In this document: one piece after another, positions 12,667 through 22,738 of the stretch
How the letters are laid out: every line of letters starts with the position of its first letter
Position numbering within the stretch: the first letter of the stretch is position 1
NCBI GenBank assembly: GCA_025526935.1
Contig: JAHLKD010000035.1
Location: forward strand, 310,001 to 374,000
Reading direction: 5' to 3'
DNA length: 64,000 bases
Source: Cladochytrium replicatum
Lineage: Eukaryota; Chytridiomycota; Chytridiomycetes; Cladochytriales; Cladochytriaceae
Notes under the pieces: model-generated
Told to the model about the DNA's origin: nothing
Databases searched by the model: none
What the model saw: only the letters and a program-made list of their open reading frames with translations
Program-made: the position numbers and the translations under genes

Positions 12667-13962
12667 ATGTCCCACTCACCGTCCTCCGACTCGTCGTCTG
12701 ATACATCATCGGAAGACGATTCCCGCCCTCGGGGCCGGCTCATCGGCCTACCACGATTGCCCACGAATTTGCCCCACCGGCTTGTCTCATTTCTTTCTCA
12801 TTTTGTCGCTCTCCACAACTCGATCACAACATCAGCTTGGTCGGAAATATTGACGCATGTTACGTTCCTGGAATCTCTGGACCTTCGCGCATTCCCGGTT
12901 GCACGATCAGTTCGGACACGTATCTTTCAGTTTGCTAGGGCTGAAGTACTTTCCCATTCAACCTCTCAGCGAGATCGTGACGGGAACCGGAGCTGGACGC
13001 GACTTATGAAGAAGTTTCGAACCGAAGCCGATTTCCTGTTCGAATTGCCATACTGGGCAGTAAAGAACGTCGATGATCGCTTATTTGCAGTCTTCGAAAT
13101 ATTCCTGGCTGCTAACCTCGAAACACTGGATTTATCACGAATGCATTTGCGATCCTACCCGATCTTCTTGCGTCATCTGGATCGCCTTTATTCGTGGTAT
13201 TTGAATGGGGCATCACTTCACTCAAATTCTCTGGCAAGCCCTTGGTTCTCTCTTGGAGAACTTGATCTGTCGAATAACGGTCTTACAAAGTTGGGATACC
13301 GTGACTTGCTCCCTCCTAATCTCCGTACCTTGATTTTGTCTCAAAATCGCTTGCAGTGGATGACGGGAGCGATACTGAGATTGCCCAAGCTAAGGCACCT
13401 GGATGTGCGTGACAACCCTTTGCGAAAGGAGACAGCGACACAAATGCGGAAAGCTATGGCATATGCATATAGTGGCTTATTAGAGAAAGCTACAACTGCA
13501 GTTGCACAAGTTCCATCATTACAATCTTTGGCTGCAATGGTGGTTTCACGAAATGAAGAAATCCGAGCAACTGTTGGCAGCAGTGCCCCTCCCCTTGTGC
13601 TCAATTATATTTCCAGAGTTGCTGAGTGTGATGGTTGTGGCAGTCCCTTTTTTCTACAAGAGGGGAGCACTTTTTGGAACAATCGGGAGGTAGTTTGTAT
13701 TGAGGCAGTCCGACACAGATTGAGGGATGTGTTTGTAAATCATGACAGTTTTCAAACTGGAAAGCAGAGCCATAAAAATTCTGTTATTGACGATCACAGA
13801 CATGTTGGTGTTTTTGCTCCAAGGCAGTATTTATCAGTTCTGAGTTGTATGTGCTCAGTTCGATGTTTCAAGAGACATACGGAAAGAGTACTATGTTCAT
13901 GCAGTATATGTTTAGCAGTGAGACTTTCGGAGAAAGAGCAGCACAATATTATTTGGATGTGA
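12667..13962 (+). CDS. Leucine-rich repeat protein, LRRC58-like
   Basis: This is an intronless gene of 431 residues. The ATG at 12667 gives MSHSPSSDSSSDTSSEDD, a Ser/Asp tail. A helical region precedes a block of leucine-rich repeats (LETLDLSRMHLRSYPIFL, LGELDLSNNGLTKLG, LRTLILSQNRLQWM, LRHLDVRDNPLRKE). The C-terminal part has PPLVLNYISRVAECDGCGSP and later SVLSCMCSVRC. These align in order with the C-terminal cysteine region of animal LRRC58 (CPNPKCGG and YLCSPEC). The four CxxC/CxxxC pairs could bind zinc. LRRC58 in animals works as an adaptor of a cullin ubiquitin ligase; whether that holds here is unknown. A low-complexity Cys/His-rich end (RVLCSCSICLAV) is unusual and may reflect a different true stop. 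Confidence 0.75.
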   Translation: MSHSPSSDSSSDTSSEDDSRPRGRLIGLPRLPTNLPHRLVSFLSHFVALHNSITTSAWSEILTHVTFLESLDLRAFPVARSVRTRIFQFARAEVLSHSTSQRDRDGNRSWTRLMKKFRTEADFLFELPYWAVKNVDDRLFAVFEIFLAANLETLDLSRMHLRSYPIFLRHLDRLYSWYLNGASLHSNSLASPWFSLGELDLSNNGLTKLGYRDLLPPNLRTLILSQNRLQWMTGAILRLPKLRHLDVRDNPLRKETATQMRKAMAYAYSGLLEKATTAVAQVPSLQSLAAMVVSRNEEIRATVGSSAPPLVLNYISRVAECDGCGSPFFLQEGSTFWNNREVVCIEAVRHRLRDVFVNHDSFQTGKQSHKNSVIDDHRHVGVFAPRQYLSVLSCMCSVRCFKRHTERVLCSCSICLAVRLSEKEQHNIIWM

Positions 13963-14464
13963 ATTTTGCAAGCACAATGGATAAAGGAAGATAGGAAGAT
14001 AGAAATATCACAGTTAATGTAGTGCCAGTCAAATCTACCTCCCCAGCAAGACAAAGGGTAGCATGCCTAATGTTGAGATCTTCATGTATTAGGACATAAA
14101 TGTCCAAACTGGCAGTCAGTGGATTTACTGATTTGATAGACAATTATTCAGAATGATGACTTATGTTTAGATTGTTTATTCAACAAAGGCTTGCAGCCCA
14201 CAAGTCTTAGTGTTCAAATTTGAAATGTTGACAGGATTGTGTCTTATGTGTTCCTTGTGTTGTAGGAAGAGCAGCAGTAAACTGTTAGCAAAAAATATGA
14301 TCCAAGAATATGCAATCTGGTTGGACTGGGAGTGACATTTCATGTTAAGCTATGGTGTGCAAATTGGTTAGGGACCTATTGATTGAAGATAGATATCTTG
14401 GGTCAAGCTTTAGACCTGTGTTAAACCCGATCTCATAAGAAGAGATAGAAGGAAGCCATTTGTA

Positions 14465-14578
14465 TTTCTGTCCACGCGGACACTTTCCAAGATGACAATC
14501 GACGTTTTGTAACAATTTTCTTCTACCACAACAGACCTCGAGAGCTGCACTTTCTGTCCACGCGGACACTTTCCAAGA
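14465..14578. repeat. 28-bp perfect direct repeat, 86-bp period
   Basis: Two identical 28-bp copies, at 14465-14492 and 14551-14578, begin TTTCTGTCCACGCGGACAC. The core TGTCCACGCGGACA is nearly palindromic. Flanking bases on the right (gaca.tcga) are also similar, so the true unit may be about 40 bp. Confidence 0.7.
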
Positions 14579-14636
14579 AGACACAATCGAGATTTAGTTT
14601 TACCTTCTTCTAGTTCAAGTTAAAACGCAAAACAGA

Positions 14637-14747
14637 CAGGGTCAGGGTCGGGTACGGGTTTCAATAACTGTGGGTCCCAGACATACATGACCCGGCATTC
14701 GGGTCTTTTCGGGTTGACTTTCTAACCTGGACCCTCCAAACCTTAAT
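14637..14747 (+). repeat. Dispersed G+C-rich repeat, copy A (short)
   Basis: This GGGTC-rich stretch contains GGGTACGGGTTTC, AATAACTG.GGGTCC, ACATACATGAC, CGGGTTGACT and CTAACCTGGACC, in that order. The same words occur in the same order at 26281-26576. So this is a dispersed repeat family with an internal deletion in this copy. Confidence 0.7.
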
Positions 14748-16128
14748 CATTACACAACCAAAGATAGAACAGAGTTCAGAATTTGTCCTGATTGGCTGAA
14801 GTTGTGATAGAGGTTTTGATGGAATGTGTATTATGATTGGAAGGTTAAAACATAATTAGTTGTTGATACATCTAAAACTTATGCTGCACAAGAAAATCAT
14901 GTGCTGTTACAGTTTGAGATTGTTTAAATAATAGAACAGAGCTTTAACACCAGTGGAGCATCTTTTTTCGATTGGATTACACAAAACAGGATCAATAAAA
15001 CATCGGCCGTATATATTTTATTGTCAAGACATTCTGATACCTATTGACAGGACGGCTCGTACATAAAACTATACCTTAATATGTACAATTATTAAATATT
15101 TTCAAATATTGTTAATTATATCTGAGATGGATGCCAACTTGATTCTTTCCAATCCCTTTCTCATTATCTGGATTTCAGCGTCACTATCTTTAGACGTCTT
15201 TGAATGGTAGTTCTGCTATGTTTGATCCTGAAAAGGCCACAACTTTACATTTTGGGATTAAAAGGTATTGTTGGGCCTTTCTATTATACTTTGTTGGAAA
15301 ATTCAAGAACCTTGAACACTTTCTGAAGAATCTTTTCTGCCCATTCCAGAATCACTAACCCTGCAAGTTGCAAGAATAGACCGCCATAGTAGCAATGGTG
15401 TTGTATTTGCTGAAACATTTGACGAACTTGCAGAACTTTCACTGACAGTATTTGCCTCTAATGCATATGCATTATTTCTAGGAATCTGTGGCAATCTAAG
15501 AAGTGGTATTGCTCCAAATTAGGAAGGCAATATAGAGAATTCCTCGGCAGGCTATTGATGAAACTGTATTTGATGTTCCATGGTCCTTGTTTGACAAATC
15601 TGAAGAAATTTTTCTGCTCTGTGTGCCCATAAATCTTGAAGGATGTTTATTAGTTGGAATGATCAATGATATGTTAAAACTGTTATCTGTTGTAGAATAA
15701 TCAACAGCATCAGGATTGTTTGCCAATTTGATGTTTATATCTGGGAACATAATATGACCCTCATCACTGCCAGAAAAACTTGACGTCCAACTAGTAGAGG
15801 ATGTGCCAGAGGATATAGTCAACAACCCACTCAACACTCAATCATCGAAGACGCATCCTGGCCAAATCCTCAAATATTCCAAATTTTGGTGTTCGCTCAG
15901 GCAACCAATGTACTTGATCCTCCAACTGTGCTCTTTCAAATCCGATTACCCAAATCTATCAGTGTGCTCAAGAGCCACAGTGAGAAACCTCATAGGGAGA
16001 CCACACTTCCACTTGACAGTTGCGTTGATAGCACTTTGAAGCTTCACTATATCTATCTTTGTTTGCCATCAGTATCTGATTGCTCAAAGAACCCTGGTGA
16101 CAATATAAACAGCTGTGCTTGGTGGCAA

Positions 16129-16449
16129 TCACAAACTCCCTCTAGTCATTTGTTTCAATTCCAGACAACAGAAGGAGGGCCACAAATCTCCCAGCATCTG
16201 CAGGTCTGTCCATGACCGTGCAAACATGGTTGTGTCATCAACATATGCAACATACTCCTCCATAGCCCACACCTGGGTGCTCAGCTGTCTGGTCTCATCT
16301 ATTTGTCTCAAGTCCCATTGATGCCTGTGCCACCATTTAAGTGAACCCCTGTGTTTTGGCCAGAGAGTTAAACGACTGTAACACTGGGTCAGGTATACCG
16401 ATAAGGCTAATTTCTTCTGCCAGCCTTGTGCTTTACCAAAGAATGCCAT
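16129..16449 (-). mobile_element. Non-LTR-like reverse transcriptase relic (YVDD box)
   Basis: The minus strand encodes AYVDDTTMFARSWTDLQ, followed by a helix with FCCLELKQM. This matches the catalytic motif and following helix of LINE-type reverse transcriptases (A-YADD-x-x-x-FA-S-x-x-DLQ). Flanking sequence on both sides is not in the same frame and no complete domain remains. Downstream, at 16100-15850, a few more weakly RT-like words may belong to it. It is a degenerate relic. Confidence 0.5.
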
Positions 16450-16489
16450 TGTATATATGTATTACTTTGCCATCCCTTCTACAGGATCT

Positions 16490-16950
16490 TCAAGCAGCCT
16501 TGGCCACTATGATATAACGGAGACGTTTGTCATCCATTCTGGTAAGTCTTTCTTCTAAGAGGATTTGTTTGCCAAAATCTTGTATATGGTTGTTGTTTGC
16601 AGGTTTTATGCCATAAATATATTCATATGGAGTAATCTGTGTGAGTGGATACACCTTTGTTCTGTAGACATAGAGGGCAACGTGGAGGTAGCTGTCCCAA
16701 TTACCAGGATGATCAACAGCCAATTTTGCTAGCATTTGTACTAATGTTTGATTGGAACATTCAATTTTTCTGTTTGTTTGCGGGTGGTACGGTGTTGAAA
16801 ACTTGTGGTTTGCTTGTACCAGTCAAATCAATTCATTAACCAACATGTCATCATCAAAGTGAGAACCATGGTCTGTTACTTCAGGTGGTCCCTATTGACA
16901 ACAAATCTCGTTATATACAAATGTAGCTGTGGTAATAGCATCAGCCTTCT
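16490..16950 (-). mobile_element. Ty3/gypsy integrase relic
   Basis: Reading the minus strand gives VTDHGSHF, then KFSTPYHPQTNRKIECSNQ, HPGNWDSYLHVALYVYRT and TPYEYIYGIKP. These are the second half of a Ty3/gypsy integrase core (the D-x-G-x-x-F and HPQTNG-E motifs, then the ALFAYRT and PFELVYGRKP motifs). There are stop codons in the stretch (before GPPEV and after NELI). No LTRs or other pol domains adjoin it in order. It is therefore a truncated, inactive fragment. Confidence 0.75.
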
Positions 16951-17409
16951 TTGAGTAGACTGCTTCAACTTGACCAACTCGTGATATTTAGTGCATAGAG
17001 GCTCCCCCTTTGGACAAGAATGTCATAGAACAAATATCTGCGAGAGATCGGAGACCGAGGGGGTCGCAGTGTTTGGTGAATACAGTTGAGAGTTTTGGTG
17101 AGTGAGTCAGCCATGTTCTCAGAAGAGGAGATTTTGGTGAGTAATTGGGATTAGAAAATATAGGGAAGACTAACAAAGAGTTGGGACCTAGCTAGCAAAC
17201 AACTGTCAGAAAGCGAGACAGAGGTCCTTTGAACATGGATTTTCCAATGAACGTTTTCCCAACTCCACAACTCCATCGAGATGCTGCTTACATACCAGGG
17301 ATAACTTTGTTTTTGTCGAAAAAATGAGCGGAGACTGTGGGCAATGGCGATTTCCTGGATTTCAAAGGCTTGGGAGAAAGATGTAGGAAGTGATCAGGTC
17401 ACCTAGTTC

Positions 17410-17540
17410 GTACAATCTGGGAGGAATCGTATAAGTCAAGTAAAATCTGGGAGGAATCGTATAAGTCACGTAAAATCTGGGAGGAATCATATTATAAGTC
17501 ACGTAAAATCTGGCAGGAATCGTATAAGTCACGTAAAATC
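17410..17540 (+). repeat. Tandem array of a 30-bp unit, about 4.3 copies
   Basis: The units lie at 17410-17439, 17440-17469, 17470-17502 and 17503-17532, with a partial at 17533-17540. Each begins GTAAAATCTGGGAGGAATC and ends TATAAGTCAC. Unit 3 carries a 3-bp insertion and unit 1 begins GTACAATC. The near identity suggests recent amplification. Confidence 0.9.
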
Positions 17541-17584
17541 AAGAACAGTTGTGCCGATGTTTTTGGAAACACACTAGAGTGTCA

Positions 17585-17948
17585 ACACAATTCGAGCGAA
17601 CCTGTTGGCGTTCCAGGCAATCCAGTTGGATCCATCAGTCTGCAGGATAATCTTCTTGCCCTTCTAGTTGGACATGGTGAATAGTGGTGGTGGTGATCTG
17701 GGGTGGTAGTTTTGTTGTGCTGGGGGGCTGTTTTGCCTATTGCCGTTTCGAGTAGAGCGGGGGCGACGTTTTCCTGCCAGTTTGGAGCTTGATCGCCGAT
17801 GAATTGGAGCAGTGGTGCTGATAACGTGTGAGTCTTTACTGGCTACCGTAGAGAGGAACCTGGTCGCGAGTCTTGATTTACGGCTGGACCGCACATATTT
17901 GAACGGACATTTGTATGGGGTACACACCGTTGACAAATTTAGCTTCAA
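17585..17948 (-). pseudogene. Possible retrotransposon gag-like relic
   Basis: On the minus strand an open frame from 17948 ends at a TAG at 17664-17666. The same frame goes on as KGKKIILQTDGSNWIAWNAN, ending in another stop. The LDGSNW-W pattern resembles the start of copia-type Gag proteins. The upstream part is Arg/Ser-rich and is not recognised. The support is weak; it could be non-coding. Confidence 0.25.
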
Positions 17949-17969
17949 AACGCCTACATAACATCATTG

Positions 17970-18290
17970 AGAGGTTTCGGCGACGGTTGAACCTTGCGAG
18001 TTCCTTATCAATACTCCCATCCAAGGCATCATTGTGCCATGTTAATGATTTCTTTACTTCGCCTTTTATTACAAGCTGACGGGAATTTTGTGTTGACTTC
18101 GCCAGGGAATCGTCAGACGATCGCCCTAGCAGATAGCCTTCGGTCCAAAGGATTTGGCGTTCGTCCGATTCGCTCTCCTACGGTGTCAAAGGGATCTGAA
18201 AGAGTTCGGATATGCCTGCATTGCCCTAACACTGAACAAGAAGTGGACGAATTATGCCATGAAACTTTGGCTGGTTTGGCGGCTGCTTAA
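17970..18290 (+). pseudogene. 5'-truncated KAPA synthase (8-amino-7-oxononanoate synthase) fragment
   Basis: The two last exons of a BioF-like enzyme are visible. The first ends TPIQGIIVPW and the second reads NRQTIALADSLRSKGFGV, then IRSPTVSKGSERVRICL and NTEQEVDEL, with a stop at 18288-18290. The intron is about 18039-18101, with GT-AG ends. This equals the C-terminal fifth of the family, which makes the biotin precursor KAPA from pimeloyl-CoA and alanine using PLP. The catalytic lysine region and everything upstream is absent. The preceding bases carry a stop in frame and gag-like sequence instead. A gene remnant is more likely than a whole gene, although the remaining exons are uncorrupted. 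Confidence 0.65.
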
Positions 18291-18412
18291 ATAAAGCGGC
18301 AATCCCTCGACTGTAATGTCAGACGTTCTCATGTTGAACAAGATACAATGAAGTGCGGCGCACAGATTAACACGAACAACGGGAAAGCTTCCTCAAACTC
18401 CGCTGCCGAACT

Positions 18413-19386
18413 TTAATTGTCTCCAACGGGGGGAAGTGCTGTATCGTAGGCCACGATTGGACGTTCAGTCGGAAGTATTCCAGTTATTTTAACAGCCGGT
18501 CCGTCACTAAGATCCATCGTGTCGTCCGTTCCTGCCATGTATGCATCCATCTCACTGTCGAGAGATTCTTTTGTTGCTGCAGGCTTTTCCAACTTTCCAA
18601 CCCCACCACTTCGCGTGCGTGCTGCGCGACCTACAATCCCTTTAGTGCTTCTCCCTGCATTTTGTCGACCTCCTTTGGCGTTGGCAGGTTCGACCAAGGT
18701 GATCTGCATGGGTAAGTTGTCGAACTCGACAGAGTCGTACTGCCTCTGCGCTGCTGTTGCGTCCGACTTGCGTGCAAAACGGATTGTCGCGACTCCTTCG
18801 GAGCGACCAGCGCGGTCGAATTGAATACGAACGCTATTAAGTTCACCGATTGGACTGTATGATAAAAGGCACAGGACCAATATCAATGCGAACCATTTGG
18901 ATGGAGAGATACAGAGACGAGAATCAAACGGAAGGTTGGCAAGACAATTAAAAATTCGATCGACGATTGGTAGCCACGTCCCGGGCAACGAATAAATTAC
19001 CTAAAAAGATCTCTGAGATCTGCTTCCGTAACCTTTACAGAAGCGGCATCAAAAAGCTGTTCACCAAGCACAAGGGGCTAACTCACTTCATAATGCAGAT
19101 TTGCAACTTTGAGTGTAGCACCAGAATCGCCACCCGCAGCTCTGTTCCCGTTTCCAGAGGCGCGATCGTGCTGCCATGGTTCGTTGATGTCAGGTCGACC
19201 ATGTAAAGAAGACCGGTTTCGACCACCACCACCACCACCACCAGATCTGCGGGGACCATTGCTTCGGTTGACCTTGCTGTTCCGAGAGGAGGACGTCTGG
19301 CGTAGCCGTGACCCCGCATTTGAGCTCTTCTTCCTGTGAGACTTGTCTTGAGCGATCAAGTCGTCGAGAGCCATGTCAATATCCAT
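18413..19386 (-). CDS. YRA1: mRNA export adaptor Yra1/ALYREF (THO complex subunit 4)
   Basis: This is the RNA-binding adaptor that links TREX to the mRNA exporter Mex67/NXF1. The ATG (19384-19386) opens MDIDMALDDLIAQDKSHRKK, the N-terminal conserved box of the REF family (MDMSLDDII-like). An Arg/Gly-rich linker with a poly-Gly run follows. The RRM begins ATLKVANLHYEV and continues after introns as EADLRDLF, SIGELNSVRIQFDRAGRSEG, then ATIRFARKSDATAAQRQYD and PMQITLV. The C-terminal part holds a Gly/Arg segment and ends with an acidic box near TDDTMDLSDG. Three introns are inferred. The start is divergent from the EST1/SMG7-like gene, 219 bp apart. Confidence 0.92.
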
Positions 19387-19605
19387 TTTCGATTCCGGTC
19401 CAGCAAACCAACACGTCAGCACAGCCGCACAGTGGGTGGACGTGCACCTTTTCGGGACAATTCCTCAGAAAATAGAGCGGGTCGCTGTGTGCTTTCAACG
19501 CAACAATGCATGCTTTGTACTTTTTCGGCTTTAGCAGCACCATCTCTATCCCCTCTCCCCTCAAACAAAGACTATCCATGCGTGGCGCAGCAGTCCATGT
19601 AGAAA

Positions 19606-22600
19606 ATGAACACCACCGTTCACAAAGAGTATCGCCCACAACAAGTGGCGGCCAACGCAGCAAGTGCTAGCCCGAGCGCAAGTTCACTATTGGGGTAATT
19701 AATGCCATACGTAGTACGGTATTATTATTGACGGGCTTGTTCAGGCATGCTGAGGAGCTGGAGCGTGAACTGCGGGCTCTTCTTCGTTCATCGCGTTCTC
19801 CGTTCGATAAAGACGTGGGCAACCTTCGAGTCCGTCTTAGGGACACGTTCGAGCAGATATTCTTTGCTGACTTCGATCTTGCTTTGGCGAAAGATGTTGA
19901 GGCGTCGATGTGGAAACTTGCTCATTACAAATTGATCGAAGAATTTCGTAGAAGACACAAAGCTGTAGGTGAACATCGCTTATGCCTGATTCAAGCTGAT
20001 AATGAGATACTTATACTCATCCAGCTGCAAGCTTCCGTGAAGGCACGAGGAGCAAAATCTGTTTCTACAGAAGATAGACGGGAACTCAGAGCTTTGACAG
20101 CATCATTCCGAGCCTTTCTGTCCGAATCAACATCCTTTTACCTCAACTTTATCCACAAGATTGCGTCCTTTTTTCGGATTCGAAGAGTTTACGTGGTTGT
20201 TTTGTCGAAACTCGAAATATCACTATTAACATTCGACGGTGCGTCATTGAGCAGATTTTTCTATATATTGTAATTATTCTCTATCTCGTTGTAGACAAGT
20301 ATACTCTGGAATTGACTCCCCAGCTTTCCACCCGGGCCACCCAAGTATGTCATCGATGTCTCGTATTTCTGGGGGACCTGGCCAGATATCGGGAAGTTCA
20401 TGCTGATAGAAAGGAAAAGAATTGGTCCTCCTCTCGAATGTTCTACTCGCTCGCGCTCCACCTTATTCCCGACAATGGGAACCCGTTTAACCAGTTTGCG
20501 GTGATTGATACTTATGAAGGTGATAGGCTGGGAGCGGTTGAACGATACATAAGGAGCTTAGCAATACGGAACGCCTTCCCCACTGCCCTTGAGAACTTGG
20601 TTTTACTCTTCCAAAAGGCACGTCGTCCAGTCGACGGAGCTGGATCGGAGGAACCTCATGCCGAGAAGTCTCCGGACGCTCAGTTTATCTCTAATTTTAT
20701 TGTTCTGCATTGGAACTTTGTCGGCAAAGAGCGAGAGTATGTCGTGGAAGTATATGTGTCGTTTATGCTTTCTGTTTACATTACTATACAAATTCAGTGT
20801 GCTCGCTTTTACGGATTCGACGAAGTCTCTACTGTCCAACCTCCAGGAGCTTTATTTAGCAGCTCCGCCATCCGACATCGTTCTATCCCGCCTCCTTCTT
20901 GTCACAACTGGAGCTCTGCACCTTTCGCGTTCCGGCATGCTTGAGAAACTTTCACCACCGCCTGTAAATGGGTCTCGCGATGAGCTGGAGTCCTCCATGG
21001 TCCGCTTAATATGCAGCATGATTTCGATTATTTTGGACGATGTTAATACCAAGCTCGACTCTGGAGAAGATCTCTTAACTTTGCCAACTCTTGCACTGAG
21101 AATTGGATTGCGCTGGTTGTACGCCAGAGAATGTTCCGATGACCAAGATATTCATCAGTACAAGGATATGTGGGACAAGATGGATGAACTTCATGATCGG
21201 GTTCTTCATTTTATCGGGTCGAGAAGTCAGCCGTTAGTGGAAGATGAGGGCTCCCGAGGCATAATCACCACGGAAGACCTAGAGTTGCGCGGATTTTTAC
21301 CTTTTCATGTACCCGGCGAGGAAGTGGAGGAGCTCAGTAACGTCGATGCGCTGGAAGTTTTGGACGAGAATTATGAACGGCATGTTGGAAAAACCGGTCT
21401 TGGGTTGCTGAGAGCTGGTGTAATTTTGGAGATTGGAACAAAGTTACGTAAACGGAAGGTAAGGAGGGATTCGAACCTTTGAAAAATGTCGAGTTCTGTT
21501 GCTATTGTCTCTCGCCCTTCATTTCTCTGCATTGCATATTCGCAATACACACAATGTGGAATTCAAACCGATTCATTCATTAATGAGATTTTGTGTTCAT
21601 GTGGTATATTCTGACATGTTGTATTGTTTCTGCAGCAAACGGCAGCGATCCCACCGACAAATATCGATTCGGAGACAGCATCACGAAGCTGGATAGAACG
21701 AAGAGTCCCTTTACCTCCTGGTTTGTGATGATTGCTTTGTGCGCCAACGCCCGCTGACGATATACTATAACCAGGATCTGCGTTGTTGCAATCAGGGCAT
21801 GATTCACTCGGCGCATATTATGCTCGCGGAGACTCAGCTACGGTCATCGGGCAATCAGACCTCTCTAGTTCGCACGAACATCTAGCAGCACGTCGGCCAA
21901 TCGGTGCAGAGAGGCTGTCGAAGTCGCAAAGTGGAGGAGCGAGCGTTGATAATGTTGGAGGGATTTTTTGTCCGAGCCTCTTCAATCAATTTGCTTCGTC
22001 GGATGACGGTTCGGCTGCACCGATTGACAGCGACGCAGTAAATACAATAGGCTTTCTTGGTCTTGAAAGTCGGGGATTCAACAACAGTAATGTTGAAATG
22101 GAAGCACACAGCTCGTTCAGTAGACATATGGAGTTTAGCCAGGATTTACTGAATGGGAGACTCGCTTTCTCTGAAGTACCTTTTTCGATAAAGGGGGCCA
22201 ATTTTAGGTATATCTCTTTTAGTTTCGCGTTCTCAATCTAAGCTCAAATTTTAGAGCACCGAATCTTGCGCAAGGATCAGAACGCGCAATCGGAAGCTCA
22301 GCGCATTGGCAATGGAATGTCGAGTCAAGCAGTATGCCGTGGGCTTACCCCATGACATCCGCGGCGTTATCAGAGACGTCTACTTTTGACCCGAATGCCA
22401 ACAACTGGATAGATTCACGATTTATGCAACCCTCCGTTCAGCACTCTTACGCAACAACAAGTCAAAGATATGAAACTAGCGGCGGTAACTCGTTCGCTCA
22501 CAACAACGCCAAGGGGGTAACTTTGAGTGGTGCGGCATCGGTTTTCCAAGAGTCATTTTCGTTGCCAGGCCTGAATGTGGCACAACCCCGGGCGCATCTT

Positions 22601-22738
22601 GCCTACGAAACACCGTACTCCAGATTGATTGAAGACAACAGGTTTGTGCGCGGCGGTAGCCAAAATTTCGAGAGTCAGTTTGGATCAGATGGCGGGACTG
22701 CGACAAATTTTAATGGCCATGTGTCTGTTTGGCAATGA
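19606..22738 (+). CDS. EST1/SMG5-7 family protein (EST1/EBS1/SMG7-like)
   Basis: This family has a 14-3-3-like TPR domain that binds phosphoproteins and acts in nonsense-mediated decay or telomerase recruitment. I place the start at the ATG 19606-19608 (MNTTVHKEYRPQQ). Its exon joins in phase to the exon starting GHAEELERELRALL across an intron with GTAATT and TTCAG ends. The signature block is CLVFLGDLARYRE, NPFNQFAVIDTYEGDRLGA and ERYIRSLAIRNAFPTALEN. The EST1 domain continues with TLALRIGLRWLYA and TTEDLELRGFLPFHVPG. After KLRKRK the reading passes by introns to a long Ser/Asn-rich disordered tail ending GHVSVWQ. No PIN domain is visible, so it is SMG7/EBS1-like rather than SMG6-like. About eight introns are inferred. 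Confidence 0.88.

Larger units (their letters stand above)
13963..15840. other. Gene-poor region with short direct repeats
   Basis: I see no convincing gene here. There are Ser/Thr-rich open frames on the minus strand at 15303-15494 and 15496-15837, without recognisable similarity. It also holds a 28-bp direct repeat and one copy of a dispersed G+C-rich repeat, listed separately. Confidence 0.5.

Noticed and set aside
15303-15837. Two Ser/Thr-rich frames on the minus strand that might be one spliced gene
   Set aside because: No start context, no splice pair that convinces and no similarity; left as gene-poor region.
17410-17540. CRISPR array
   Set aside because: The 30-bp units abut without unique spacers and the genome is eukaryotic; it is a plain tandem repeat.
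21460-21485. tRNA-like B-box (GGTTCGAATCC on the minus strand) inside an intron of the EST1/SMG7-like gene
   Set aside because: No matching acceptor stem, A-box or anticodon arm upstream on that strand; a chance match.
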